DNA from: Casuarina equisetifolia
Taxonomy: Eukaryota > Streptophyta > Magnoliopsida > Fagales > Casuarinaceae
DNA: 64,000 nucleotides
Direction: 5' to 3'
Assembly (NCBI GenBank): GCA_028551475.1
Contig: CM052357.1
Coordinates: forward strand, 5,813,931-5,877,930
The first letter of the stretch is position 1. Each line of letters opens with the position of its first letter. The notes beneath the pieces are model-generated. The model saw nothing but the letters and a program-made list of their open reading frames with translations, had not been told where the DNA came from and did no database searches. A program made the translations under genes and the position numbers. Positions 13,301-22,490 of the stretch are shown here, piece after piece.

Positions 13301-13523
13301 GGTGGAAGAATCATCAACTATTTCAATAACCAAAGTTATTGACTCCAATTTATTGAGTGCAAAAATGGATTGTGCTTTTATGGAGGATTGTATGTCATCT
13401 ATAATGGAATTAGCTTTATCGTGTTGTGCTGAATTACCAAATCAGAGGATTATTGCAAAAACTATTTTAGTCACTCTCAACAAGATCAAATCAAAGTTTT
13501 TGCAAGGTGCTGGAGCAATCTAA
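530..13523 (+). CDS. LRR subfamily XII receptor-like kinase (EFR/FLS2/Xa21 type), apparently intact
   Basis: This is a plasma-membrane pattern-recognition-type receptor kinase. Core exons are 530-1376, 10993-12993 and 13171-13523, with optional phase-1 LRR exons at 3290-3433, 8355-8498 and 9234-9377. All junctions are phase 1 (G|GT...), and the core splice gives about 1066 residues, the usual size for this family. Order: signal peptide, LRRNT with CSWVGVTC, plant-type LRRs (LxGxIP), transmembrane segment (about 12330-12380), then a Ser/Thr kinase. Kinase landmarks: glycine loop GEGSFG (12507), VAIK lysine (12570), HCD catalytic loop (12849) and DFG (12909). HCD instead of HRD marks a non-RD kinase, typical of innate-immunity receptors. 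The ligand cannot be inferred. All core exons are open and every donor and acceptor is canonical, so I call it potentially functional. Whether the cassettes are used is inference. Confidence 0.85.
1955..2097 (+). pseudogene. Dead LRR cassette exon A (1-nt deletion, lost acceptor)
   Basis: The 143-nt sequence aligns with the intact 144-nt cassettes but lacks one C in the ATCCACCATG segment (here ATCCACATG), so the frame shifts after about six codons. The acceptor is CATAAG|T instead of CATAG|GT. The 3' half is still readable as an LRR ([20 protein letters not shown]), and the donor GAAG|gtaagtt is intact. Related copies lie at 5703, 7057 and 49389. Confidence 0.75.
3125..3210 (+). pseudogene. 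Half-LRR remnant in intron 1 (recurs four more times)
   Basis: A short segment reads [11 protein letters not shown] followed by L N L D N N K F E. This is the second half of an LRR exon, preceded by TTTATAG or TTTACAAG. Near-identical remnants recur upstream of later cassettes at about 6896-6970, 8195-8268 and 9074-9146 in locus 1, and at 50587-50661 in locus 3. Each looks like the 3' remains of a former exon that travelled with its neighbouring cassette during duplication. Usable donors are not preserved, so I do not consider them coding. Confidence 0.6.
3290..3433 (+). CDS. Intact LRR cassette exon 1 (two LRRs, phase 1-1)
   Basis: An open 144-nt segment is flanked by TTTCATAG| acceptor and AAAG|gtaagtt donor. 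Spliced after exon 1 it encodes [10 protein letters not shown]...[15 protein letters not shown]...LYLDENNFK, which is two 24-residue LRRs. Start and end are both phase 1, so inclusion or skipping keeps the frame of the kinase exon. Its orthologous position in locus 3 is 50749-50892. The first codon gives Asp where the other cassettes give Gly. Use in mRNA is not shown by the sequence alone. Confidence 0.65.
3690..3873 (+). pseudogene. LRR fragment resembling the end of exon 1
   Basis: The reading YLTLSHNQF...[14 protein letters not shown]...[10 protein letters not shown] resembles the last two to three LRRs of exon 1. The expected donor is GAAG|gcatat, a non-consensus GC donor, and no acceptor is evident upstream. 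A homologous fragment is present in locus 3 at 51155-51349, so it predates the locus duplication. Confidence 0.6.
3962..4105 (+). pseudogene. LRR cassette with lost acceptor and GC donor
   Basis: This segment keeps the full 144-nt cassette length and an open frame ([20 protein letters not shown]...[10 protein letters not shown]...NYFE). The AG expected immediately before it has become AA. The nearest AG (3958-3959) would put the cassette out of frame and hit a stop. The donor is GAAG|gcaagt, a GC-AG type that plants can use. The locus 3 counterpart is 51427-51577. Probably inactive as an exon. Confidence 0.65.
4690..5058 (+). pseudogene. Duplicated 3' half of exon 1 inside the intron (two stops)
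   Basis: This is a second copy of exon 1 bases about 1011-1376, beginning near the conserved GGTAGTATTCCACAATC and ending at GAAG|gtttgt. It carries in-frame stops: TATAACTAGC where exon 1 has TATAACCAGC, and TTGTTTTAGTGC where exon 1 has TTGTTTAAGTGC. It is the left part of a larger intronic duplication that continues through about 6700. Confidence 0.8.
4695..6700 (+). repeat. Intronic tandem duplication of 1016-2900 region (about 3.7-kb offset)
   Basis: The stretch repeats exon 1 tail plus intron sequence from about 1016 to 2900. Offsets are 3679 nt at the left end and 3748 nt at the cassette. The difference comes mainly from a segment at about 5325-5395 that is absent from the first copy. 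A 67-codon readable stretch at 2004-2207 and 5752-5955 is identical in translation, so the duplication is fairly recent. It accounts for part of the greater length of this intron compared with locus 3. Confidence 0.8.
5703..5845 (+). pseudogene. Dead LRR cassette exon A, second copy
   Basis: This copy of the 1955-2097 cassette lies within the duplicated intron block. It has the same one-base deletion (ATCCACATG), the same lost acceptor (CATAAG|T) and the same intact donor (GAAG|gtaagtt). The frame is broken after the first six codons. Confidence 0.75.
7057..7199 (+). pseudogene. Dead LRR cassette with intact acceptor but 1-nt deletion
   Basis: The 143-nt cassette relative is preceded by a good acceptor TTTCATAG|GT and followed by AAAG|gtaagtt. 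It lacks one C in ATCCACCAT (here ATCCACATA), so splicing it in would frameshift the receptor. It is the copy that retains the original acceptor, which suggests that the base deletion came before the acceptor loss seen in the 1955, 5703 and 49389 copies. Confidence 0.7.
8355..8498 (+). CDS. Intact LRR cassette exon 2 (two LRRs, phase 1-1)
   Basis: Open 144-nt cassette with acceptor TTTTGTAG|GT and donor AAAG|gtaagtt, encoding [10 protein letters not shown]...[15 protein letters not shown]...LYLDENNFK. It differs from the 9234 cassette at only two bases, and both change an amino acid (Phe/Leu near the start, Leu/Pro in the GGVxL motif). Here the conserved LRR proline is Leu. Inclusion keeps the frame. 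Confidence 0.6.
9234..9377 (+). CDS. Intact LRR cassette exon 3 (two LRRs, phase 1-1)
   Basis: Open 144-nt cassette with acceptor TTTTGTAG|GT and donor AAAG|gtaagtt, encoding [10 protein letters not shown]...[10 protein letters not shown]...LYLDENNFK. It sits 879 bases after the 8355 cassette in a recent tandem duplication that includes flanking intron. It keeps the conserved LRR proline, so it is the better canonical copy of the pair. Confidence 0.65.
10993..12993 (+). CDS. Locus 1 main exon: LRRs, transmembrane segment, kinase N-lobe to APE
   Basis: The exon opens at TTTGTGGCAG|GT (GVIPSEIGN) and ends at GCACCAG|gtattt. Its 2001 nt encode about 14 further LRRs, the C-terminal cap (GGPF...[10 protein letters not shown]...LPCK), a transmembrane helix ending in WKRCRNK, and the kinase from the juxtamembrane [10 protein letters not shown] to MAP of the MAPE motif. 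An in-frame ATG at 10971 lies upstream of the acceptor and is conserved in locus 3, but it is intronic under this model. Confidence 0.85.
13171..13523 (+). CDS. Locus 1 last exon: kinase C-lobe
   Basis: After the acceptor TTACACAG| the exon reads [32 protein letters not shown] and ends ...[12 protein letters not shown]. It completes the MAPE motif with Glu and supplies the C-lobe (DVYSFG, TRKKPTD). The intron of about 177 nt at this point is typical of LRR-XII kinases. No disruption is seen. Confidence 0.85.
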
Positions 13524-14344
13524 GAGCATTAAGTTTTTTATGACTTTTTTTGTGTTTATGCTTTTAAAAAAGAAGTATATTATTCTTAGGCCTCCCTTAA
13601 GGAGATGTTTTTTTAATTTTTTTTTTTTACATTTAACAGTTTGTTATGGTAGATGATAATATTAGCAATTTAAATAATTATAGTTATCTGTTGCATTAAG
13701 CATATAACTACTCATTTGTGAGTATCGTCTTATGATTGTAATTGTCTCATTATGCTTTTACTTTAATGCTCATTTAACATAAGTGTTTTCTTAAATCTCA
13801 AATTTATTTGCAATCTTCCATCTTTTTTCACACATTGTGAAGTACTTAATTATCCACCATAATAATATTTGTTGTCAAACATTGTGAAGTGCTTAAGGTG
13901 GACCCTTAATTGATTCTCTCACCAAACTTTTTAGGGATGAGCAACTTGGGTTCCAATGAAATATCCTTTCCATCCAAACTATTATTTTTTGTGAATTTAG
14001 TTGCATAAATAAATTTAGTTACCCATCACTTTGAGTAGTTTTTACTTTTGTGTCTAGTTGATTTTCAACTAGGATTTCCAAAATTGTCAAATATTTTAAT
14101 AAATTGGTCTTTGGATTGGAAAGTGTATATCTAGGTAAATTTTGAGGAATCATTGATAAAGGCTATATAATATTTATTTTTTTTGTGATAATAGTAGAAC
14201 AAGGCTCCTAAATGTCAAAGTGGATCAAGTCCTATTGAGCCCACAAGATAATTTTTGTGATTAGGTGTCACATTCTTGCATTTTTGGTAACTTAACAAGC
14301 ATCACAAGAGGAAGGTGGCTGTCAATAAAAGAAATTTTGTTTAT
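13524..14344. other. 3' flank of locus 1, no gene seen
   Basis: AT-rich sequence with short stretches shared with the 3' flanks of loci 2 and 3, for example TTTGTTATGGTAGATGATAATATT near 13640 and GACCCTTAATTGATTCTCT near 13901. In loci 2 and 3 this homology leads into the antisense malectin-type kinase. Here it breaks off before 14345, where transposon-like sequence begins. Confidence 0.6.
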
Positions 14345-14940
14345 TCATGTTAGATCCTATAGCAACCTAAGAGGGGGGTGAATTAGGTTTCTTAGAAATT
14401 CTTTTATCTTTTTCGTTTTCATTGTATAAAGCAATTAATAATTATATGACAACAAATAAAAACTCACACATAACATAATTACACAAACAAAATCAATTTT
14501 TGGAAGGTGGTTCAGCCTAAGCCACCTTAGTGTAACGGACTTGAAGATAAATCCATTGAACATTTAAGACTCATCAATGAAGTCAACCTTTAACCAGGAT
14601 CACTCTAACAAAAGAACTTTTGGAGAGAATATAAGGGAAAATAGAGGAATGATGAGAGAGTTTGAGTGATTTGAGTGAGGAGAAAGGGACTGAAAGGTTC
14701 CATTTATATAAGTGTTAGCTTTTTCGTAGGAATTTAATATAACATCGGTTACACATTTAAAACACCGTGATAAATGTGTAGACGTTATGAAGGATTCAAA
14801 TTAGGTTCATTGAATTGAGACACTTATATTTTTCATCGAATCAAGACATTTATATTTTTCATTGAATTGAAACACTTATATTTTTCATTGAATCGGGACA
14901 CTTATATTTTCCTTTATAGTCATATTAGGATGATAGGAAC
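14345..14940. mobile_element. Retroelement-like fragment
   Basis: The start AGCAACCTAAGAGGGGGGTGAATTAGG resembles the terminal motif seen in many plant LTR-type non-autonomous repeats. A similar pyrimidine-rich motif (AATTCAACCCCCCCTTCTTG) occurs near 29742 within another insertion. No coding domain is visible, and the element type and ends are uncertain. Confidence 0.35.
14812..14911 (+). repeat. 26-bp minisatellite, about 3.8 copies
   Basis: Tandem units of the form GAATYGRGACACTTATATTTTTCAT follow one another with only a few substitutions each. The fourth unit is truncated after ACACTTATATTTTCC. Confidence 0.8.
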
Positions 14941-15033
14941 ATTTTAGCACCCGTTGATCTTTTTTATCTTGTACCTTTCCTACAATTCATTCTAAAATGA
15001 TGTTCATAGGTTTATGCCTATTAATATATACTA

Positions 15034-15273
15034 TTGTTGGAATGCTTGTTGTTATATTCATGAACCTGTGTAAATGTAGCCCAACACCATTCATCACTAT
15101 CAATCTTTTCCTTCTCCTACGATTCTTTAAGAGCACATTTCAACTCTTTTGTAATTGACTTCATGTATACTTTCAACAGAGATTTATATAGCAATTTCAC
15201 CATTTCTGCCTATATGCTTCTTAACACTTCTTGTTATGTTATAATGCATTCAGTTCTAATATGGTATCAAAGT
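15034..15273 (+). mobile_element. Possible Ty1/copia LTR end with primer-binding site
   Basis: A TGTTGGAATGC start typical of copia LTRs is followed about 225 bases later by ATGGTATCAAAGT. This resembles the initiator-Met tRNA primer-binding site (TGGTATCAGAGC) with substitutions. No copia coding region follows, because gypsy pol on the opposite strand begins within 150 bases. It may be a truncated fragment. Confidence 0.3.
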
Positions 15274-17239
15274 AATAGATCATTATGTGTTCTTGCTTAT
15301 TCAAGTGTTATTTCTGCTGCATTTATCCACCCACCCCCTTGTTTTTGATGTTTTGGGTGTTCCTTAGCTTCTTCTTTGTTTTAATTTCTTATGAAGAGTT
15401 TTTGCCTCTAGTGCACCCTATAGTCCTAATCGTAACCTTATTTACCACTAGTAAGCCATGTATTGGTAGGGAAGGAACTTCACCAAGACTTGATCCCTAA
15501 TGTTATAGTTACTTGGCCTTTTTTTCTTGTTGGCCCATTTCTTCATCCATTTGATGGCTTTGTTCATATAGGATTTCACCACATGCATTTTTTTTTCTAA
15601 GTCTTAGCCATCTTATAAGCACCAGGACATGAACCTAATGGTTTAGACTCCAAGGTTGGAGGGGTCAATGATTGTTGCCTTGTCACCAACTCAAATGGAC
15701 TCTTTTTTATTGATTCACTCCTTTGAAAATTGTAGGAGAATTAGGCTACATTCATCAACTTCACCCAATCTTTTGTATTCTCATTCACAAAATGCCTTAG
15801 GTATAACTTTACAAGGTTATTCACATTTTTCGTCTGCCCATCCGTTTGAAAGCGGAAACTCATAGAAAATCACAATTCCAAGCCTAGCAACTCAAAAACT
15901 CTTTTCATAACCGGCCTATGAAACGTGAATCTCTATCATTAATGATGTTCTGTGGTAGTTCCTAGTACTTCATCACATGTTTAAAAAGTAGTTAGGCCTA
16001 GACCTCTACTAGACACGCCATAGGGGCCGGTACAAAGGTGGAATACTTGGAAAGCCAATCCACCACCACAAGGATTGATTAACCCCCATCAACCTTTGAT
16101 AGTCTAGTGATAAATTCCATGGAGATGCTCTCCCATGGATGATTTGGAATTGGTAGGGGCTTTAATAATTCACCAAGAGTTCTTTGCTTTAGCTTATATA
16201 GTTTGCAAACAAGACAAGTTTTCATAAATAATTCTATCTCGTCTCACATACTAGGCCAAAAGCAAAGGACTTCAACAAGAGTCCTTGTCCTTCGTTGTTT
16301 AGGGTGTCCTGCCCACTTGCTATTATGGCACTCCTTGATAAGCATGCATCAGAGGTTCTCCCATTTAGGTATATACAAATGACTTCTCTTTGTATAGAGT
16401 AGTTTATCTTCCATCCAAAACTACTTCATTTTACCCTTTTTCATGAGTTGCTCTAATTGTTTGGCAACAAAATTATGGGCCATTTGTTCTCATATAAGTT
16501 GTAGTGTGTCTCCTATAGCTACATTCATGGTGGCCAACTCGGCTCTTTGGCTAAGAGTATTAGTAACTATGTTGATTTTCCCCAGCTTATGCTCCATAGT
16601 GTAATTAAACTCAATAAGGAAGTTTTGCCATCTAGCTTGTTTTGGTGACAATTTCTTCTAAGCTTGGAAATAGCTCGTGGCTATATTATCCATTTGAATC
16701 AAGAATTGTGAGCCAAGTAAGTAGTGGATCTAAGTCTGCAAACAATGAACTATGGCCATTATCTCCTTTTCCTAAACCATATACTTACACTCTGCCTTAT
16801 TCAACTTCTAACTTTTGATGGCGATGAAATGCCTATTCTACATGAGTACACTCACAATCATAAAAGTTAGAAGCATCTGAATGTACCTTAAATGGTTTAG
16901 AGAAGTTCGGTAACTCCAATGCCAATTCCTTTGTCATAGCAACCTTCAAATCTTCAAAGGCTTTCTGGCATTCTTTTGTCCAATCCCAAGTCTTGGACTT
17001 CTTTAACAACTACATTAAGGGTATGGCTCTTGTTAAGAACCCTATAAGGAAGCATTTATAATAGTTTATTAAACCAAAGAAGGATCTCAACTCTGTTACC
17101 TTCAAGGGAGTTTCCCACCCTTAAATTGCCTTCACCTTGGCCTTGTCCATTCCTAAAGTTTCTTTTGTAATGACATGCCTAAGGAAGTCTACTTCTTCTT
17201 GTGCAAAGAAAGATTTCTTTTTCTTTAGGTAAAACTTGT

Positions 17240-17870
17240 TTTCTCATAACACCTTGAATAATATCTTTAAATGTTTGACATGCTCTTCTAAATAATTTCT
17301 ATACACAACTATATTGTCCAAATAAACTACCATGAACTTGTCCAAGTAGAAATGGAGCAAGTTGTTCATCAATGTACAAAACATTATTGGAGCATTAGTT
17401 AGACCAAAAGGCATGACCAACCATTCAAAAAAGCCATATCTTGTCACATATGTTGTCTTCAGCTCATCAACAACAATAATCCGAATTTAATGCTATCCCA
17501 TTCTCAAATTTGCCTTTGTAAAATAACAGGCATTACCCAACTTGTCAAACAAATTCACTATTAATGGAATAAGGTATTTGTTTTTTATGATTACCTTGTT
17601 CAATGCTCAATAATCAATGCACAGCTACATCGATTTGTCCTTCTTTGATTTGAAAAAGCATTGGAGCACCATACTGGGCCTTCAAAGGCTGGATGTACCC
17701 CACATCAAATAGTGTTTTCAATTGTTTCCTGAGTTCCTCCAACTCAGGTGGGGACATTCTATATATGGCTTTCACTGGAGGCTTTGTCCTTAGCTCTAAC
17801 TCAATAGCATGATTAACTTCCTTCCTAGGAGGTAGTTGCTTTATCATCTCTAGAGGCATCACATCTTTAT
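17240..17870 (-). pseudogene. Gypsy reverse transcriptase remnant
   Basis: Two readable pieces occur in order. The first contains IELELRTKPPVKAIYRMSP and ELRKQLKTLFDVGYIQP (the RT N-terminal region). The second contains YGFFEWLVMPFGLTNAP and VVYLDNIVVY. In the last motif the catalytic YxDD aspartate pair is changed to DN, and the pieces are separated by stops. Inactive. Confidence 0.8.
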
Positions 17871-17964
17871 TCTTTTGAAGGAGATCATGAACGACTTAAG
17901 GAAAATTATCCTCCATAGTCTCCTTTTTCTCTTTCAACATGGTAAGATAAGTCTCTTTGCCTTT

Positions 17965-18650
17965 TTAGATGCCTTTCTTTGATTGCATTGTAAAGAGACT
18001 TTTTTGTGCCAAACCCATGGCCTTGGTGAGAACCATACATAACATATCACCTACAAATATGCACAAGTAACTATGCATGGAGTAGCGAAAAGCATTAGCT
18101 TCAAGGAGGAAATTTAACCTGAGGACTAACTTATAGTCATCCATAGCAACCACTGTGAAGTCCACCTTTCCCTTCCATTTGCTCACATGCAAATCTATTC
18201 CTTGGTCAATCCTTAACATTGGCCATCAGGTATTATTTACCATTTTCAAGGACCCAATATCTTTCTTAATTTAGAAACCCAACTTCTTAGCTTCACTAGG
18301 TGTAATGAAGTTATGGGTTATAGTTAAATCTACCATTGCTTTGGTGTTTTTGTTATTAACTGCACACTCCATGTACATCAAAGATCTTGCAGTAGATCTT
18401 GAGTCCTTCCCTTCCATCGAGTTGAACATTTGAAAGGCTGCCATATACCCTTCTTTTACTAGGGTCTCATTTGGAACTATATCTTGCTCCATAATATTCA
18501 ACGATCCCTTTTCCAAACAATCTCTCATATAATAAAGGCCTTTACAAATAAAACAAAAGAAATTACCTTTCCTTTTATTGCCATCATGACTAGAGGATGG
18601 CCTACCATCTCCATTCCTATTGAACGAGGCTCCATTCCGATTAAACAAAG
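17965..18650 (-). pseudogene. Gypsy zinc knuckle and protease remnant
   Basis: The minus-strand frame shows CFICKGLYYMRDC, a retroviral-type CCHC knuckle in which the His is replaced by Tyr. It is followed by a protease-like segment (VNNKNTKAMVDLTITHNFI; the catalytic DSGAT-type motif is degraded to DLTIT), then FTVVAMDDYKLVL. Frame breaks separate the parts. Confidence 0.65.
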
Positions 18651-18894
18651 GTCAACTCCCTCCATCCTTTCTCAAATTGTCACTCTAGGTAACTACTCTA
18701 GATGAAATGTTTATTCATCTCTAATTCGGTAAAGATTCCACAATTGAGATAGCTTGACTCAGCTTGGTCACATTATGCTTCTCAATCGCATCCTTCACCT
18801 AATTATGAAGGCCACTCATAAAAAAGAACAAGAAAGTGTTCTCTGGCACATCCTTGAGGTATAAAGTTGCCTTAGTGAAAGCTTGCACATAGAC

Positions 18895-19164
18895 TCACAG
18901 AGTTGTGGTGTGCCTCAAGTCCCTCAATGTTTCATAAGCCTTTTGGTATACATTCTTGGGAAAGAATTGTTTCTTTAGTGCCTTTTTTAGCACTTTATAG
19001 GTGTTGATTGGGTCTTCCCTATTTTTTGCCTTTTGACATTTCCAATGCCACCACACATTAGCACTATAGATGAGACAATAAGAGGTAGTTTGTACCTTTC
19101 CATGACCATTAATAATATAAGCCATCTTGAAATATTGCTTTATATGCCACAAGAAGTCTTCCAC
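18895..19164 (-). pseudogene. Gypsy gag (capsid) remnant
   Basis: The minus-strand reading EDFLWHIKQYFK, then WWHWKCQKA, then KKALKKQFFPKN and ETLRDLRHT matches the retrotransposon gag pattern of helix, WW core and FxP segment. It is isolated from the rest of gag by stops. Confidence 0.7.
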
Positions 19165-19270
19165 TTTTGTTGCATCTCATTTCCCACCATAGCTCTTCGG
19201 CTTAAGGCAAAACAGGTCATGAGTTAGGTTTTTAGATTTCATTTGAATCTCTATAAAATCTCTTCAATCT

Positions 19271-20255
19271 TGAAGCAAATTTTTGTGAGTACTTCATAGA
19301 TTAACAAATCAACTTCTTGCTTAACAAACCCCCATGATTTTGGCTTTTGAAACACTTAATCTATTACATGTTTCTCCTTCTATCAATCAGGTTAATGGAT
19401 CATAAAGAACATTGTGGATCTTCTCTATTTAATCCTCTTTAGGAGAATGGATCATAAATTTTTCTTCACAAAATTATTCTCCTTTTTTATTCCTTTTGAA
19501 TGGTGTGATTTTCGTTTGCTTTGAAGTTATCATTAGTGGTTGATTTGCACGGTAGGTTATGGGTCAGCATCAAGTAGGTAGAATAAGTTACAGAGTGCAA
19601 TTGGATTTGACATTAGTTTGTAGGTTACATGGAAGTGAGTCATTAGGTTACATTCTCACAAGTCATGCTTAGGCCTTTTAGGTTAGGTCTGAGTTTCACT
19701 AGGCTCACAATGTGGGTTTTAGTTGAATGTGTGCTTAGATTGCATAGTGACACTAAGTTGTGGGTTTAAACTGGCTTACGCACAAAATTGATGCATTTCC
19801 TACCAAAGCATTCCAGCATCATTTTTCTTATTTAAATCAGTAAATAAACAAGTAATGATTATATTAATAATTAAAATATTTTCATATTATAATTATCTTT
19901 TTGTCATATCAAAATGTTAATATGTTCCAACAATTTGAAACAATCTTATTTCATTTTTGTAAGCTACATGCCCTAGTCCAAGATACCATCTTTTAAGCAT
20001 ATTCACTAAAGTAATGAAAGTAATTTTTAATTGCTACATATCATATGAATTTAAGCAATATAGTTTGCAATCAAGTGTTCCTTGAAAAATAGTCTAGCCT
20101 ACACATAGACTCGATATAGTATAAAAAGTTAGGATACAATAAAAATACCTAATTGTTGTCTTTTGTAAATTATAAAGTAAATAATAGATTTTTTTTTAAG
20201 TTAATGGGATTACCAAAACAATTGAAATATTTAACTTTTGGGTATTATGAAGATT
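19271..20255. other. No gene recognised
   Basis: AT-rich sequence with several short TAGGTTA-type repeats around 19550-19700. There is no credible coding frame. It flanks the insertion site of the LTR element that begins at 20261. Confidence 0.5.
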
Positions 20256-20260
20256 ACTTG

Positions 20261-21022
20261 TGATGTGGATGCACTCAAGGCCCAATATTACGAGTTCCAA
20301 CATCAAAGAATTAGAAGTCCACAATGTAACCCAGTAGGTCCAAGAAGGCCAAGGTTGAAGAGCAACCCAAGAATATTCCATAGCATCTCTACAATTTTTA
20401 ATAGAAGTGATTGCCTAAATAGTTTTTTAGTCTTTCATTCCTTAGGTTTTCTTTATTGTCTAAGATTATTTCCTTTTGTTTAGTTTTCTTTAATTGTTTA
20501 GGTTCATGATTTATCTGGGGTTTCCATACTTGTCAAATTTGTTATTTGTTTATGATTCTTTATTTGTCAGAATCCAAATTTTTTAAGACTTCTTTAATTT
20601 TAAGGATTCTTGATTTATCAGGATCCTTCTAGAATTGGGTTTTAAGGATTCCTGATTTACCAGGTTCCTTCTAGGATTAGGTTTAGCTACCTATTTAAAA
20701 GGAGCATTGTTTTAGTTCTAAGCAAACTTGTTTTCTAGAGAATAGAAACCCCAAAGTTGTGTGATTAACTTTTGCATCCATTATCCAATTCTTGCAAAGG
20801 ATTGGTGGTGGAGCACCTCCTTAATTGGTGGTGTTGCCTTTATGTCTTGGAGCTTGTTGGCATCTATCTTTTGTTTTTGTTCTTCATATTTTTGTTTTTC
20901 TCTCATCCTCCCACCTAAGCATTCACTTTTCTAACAAAAAAACCCCAAAACCACCAAAAAAATTATTTTTACTTATCTCTTATAATCCAAGCTCGCTTTA
21001 GCCTACCATAAGATCCGCATCA
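20261..21022 (+). repeat. 5' LTR
   Basis: The 762-bp LTR begins TGATGTGGATGCACTCAAGG and ends CCATAAGATCCGCATCA. It matches the 3' LTR closely with scattered substitutions, and the solo LTR at 26906 less closely. Confidence 0.85.
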
Positions 21023-21024
21023 AG

Positions 21025-21037
21025 TGGTATCAGAGCC
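21025..21037 (+). other. Primer-binding site (initiator Met tRNA)
   Basis: TGGTATCAGAGCC lies two bases after the 5' LTR. It is the standard complement of the 3' end of plant initiator methionine tRNA, used to prime minus-strand cDNA. Confidence 0.85.
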
Positions 21038-21269
21038 AAGTTATTCTTTTGAGTGAGCTCTCCTTAAGATGTTTAATCCGAGTGGCAATTTTTCATCGCA
21101 TCATAGTGGCCATTCTTCACCAATTCCACCATGGGAAGTTGGAAACAAAATGTTATCGCATAAGTTAGGTAAGGTAAAAAGGTAACTTTTTGCCATACTC
21201 AAAAAGTTACAAGCCTTTTGCCAAGGCACCCAAGGCAACCAAGATGATAGAGAGCGAAGGAGGAGGAGG

Positions 21270-21560
21270 CCAAACGATGATTATAGCTTATGTGTCGAGA
21301 CCCAAAATTTAAAGCTACTCTTGATCCCAATGAGTTTATTGATTGGCTATGTCGTATTTGAAAGGTGTTTGACCTCCAAGCATATGATGGTTGGAAGAAA
21401 TATAAGGTTGTTGTTCTTCATCTCAAAGAATTTGGTTCTTTATGGTAGGAGGATGTTAAAAAACAAAGAGAACAAGATAGAAAGGAGAAGGTCTGTTCAT
21501 GAGAGAAACTGAAAAAGTTGCTTAAAGGTGCTTCTTGCCCAAAGATTACAAGCAAGACTA
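21270..21560 (+). pseudogene. Decayed gypsy gag in the non-autonomous element
   Basis: The frame reads DPKFKATLDPNEFIDWL, then FDLQAYDGWKKYKVV and LKEFGSLW, then EDVKKQREQDRKEK. It resembles gypsy gag segments with the WLxxVxxxFxL and LxxxAxxWW patterns. Two stops (after DWLCRI and LW) interrupt it. No zinc knuckle or pol follows. Confidence 0.65.
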
Positions 21561-22478
21561 GGTTTATATGCACAAGATGAACATATGCCGAAGCCAACAC
21601 CCACAATTCAACCAAAAATGTATTATGCTTTAATAGATTCCATGTACCAACAACAAAATAACTACATGTGCAAGATAAACATATGCCGAAGCCAACATCC
21701 ACGATTCAACCAAAAAAAAAAAGATTATGCTTTAATATATTCCATGGACCAACAGTAGAACAACTACAATTATTACAAGGAAGACTATGATATATGGATA
21801 GAAATGTGGTATAGGAAAGAAGATTCACTATAAGAAGCCACAGAAGTTGTTTAAGTAGAAGAAACAAAGTCAATAGAAATAGAACCAAAAGATTTGGATC
21901 TACCAAAGCTTGTGGTGTTGGCAAAGAAAAAGGTGGACCTAGAAAGTTTGGATATTTTGGAGATTGAGGCAGCAATGACCATGAATCCAAATCCAAAGTG
22001 CTTGGATCCTCTAGAGGAAGATGTGATACCTGAAAAGGAGATAGATCCAAGAAGTTCAGATCTATCGAAGCACGAGATATTACCCAATAAGGCAATGGAA
22101 GAAATTATGTTAGAAGAACCACAAGAGTTGAAGAATTCAGGGGCGCTAAGCATGAACAATGATTTCCTCTATGGGTTTTGTATTGTTAAATCATAAGAAG
22201 ACAACATGTCAACAACATTCACAAAGATTTTTCAATACTATTGATGAAAGTGTTGCTAAAACATTTCATAACCTAAACTACTTGTTTAGATTATATTATT
22301 GGTCAGGTTGTAAACTTCCATCCAAGTAGCATGGTAGTTTGCGATTTATTTGTAAAATAACACACTTAGGTAGGCCGCTAGAGTTAAAGCTTGATTTGTG
22401 TGTACAAACTTGGATTGTTGATCCATGGAGTAATAAAACCTAAAGCAACAATCAAGATTTGAGGACAAATCTTTGTCA

Positions 22479-22490
22479 AGAAGGGGAGAT
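22479..22490 (+). other. Polypurine tract
   Basis: AAGAAGGGGAGA(T) lies immediately before the 3' LTR, the usual place for plus-strand priming. Confidence 0.75.

Larger units (their letters stand above)
15420..19270 (-). mobile_element. Degraded Ty3/gypsy gag-pol relic, no LTRs found
   Basis: Read on the minus strand, gypsy domains occur in the expected order: gag (19164-18895), zinc-knuckle region and protease (18648-17965), reverse transcriptase (17862-17240), then RNase H and integrase zones, ending with an integrase C-terminal motif (KKWANKKKRPSNYNIRDQVLVK at about 15560-15490). Stops and frameshifts interrupt every domain. I did not find flanking LTRs, so it is an old truncated copy. 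It contributes no functional enzyme. Confidence 0.75.

Noticed and set aside
14345..14380. Possible start of an intact LTR element
   Set aside because: No matching second terminus, primer-binding site or target duplication could be found nearby.
21894..22196. 100-codon frame inside the gag-only element
   Set aside because: It lacks similarity I can recognise, lies in a decayed interior and is flanked by stops. It could be a former gag tail but cannot be supported as a gene.
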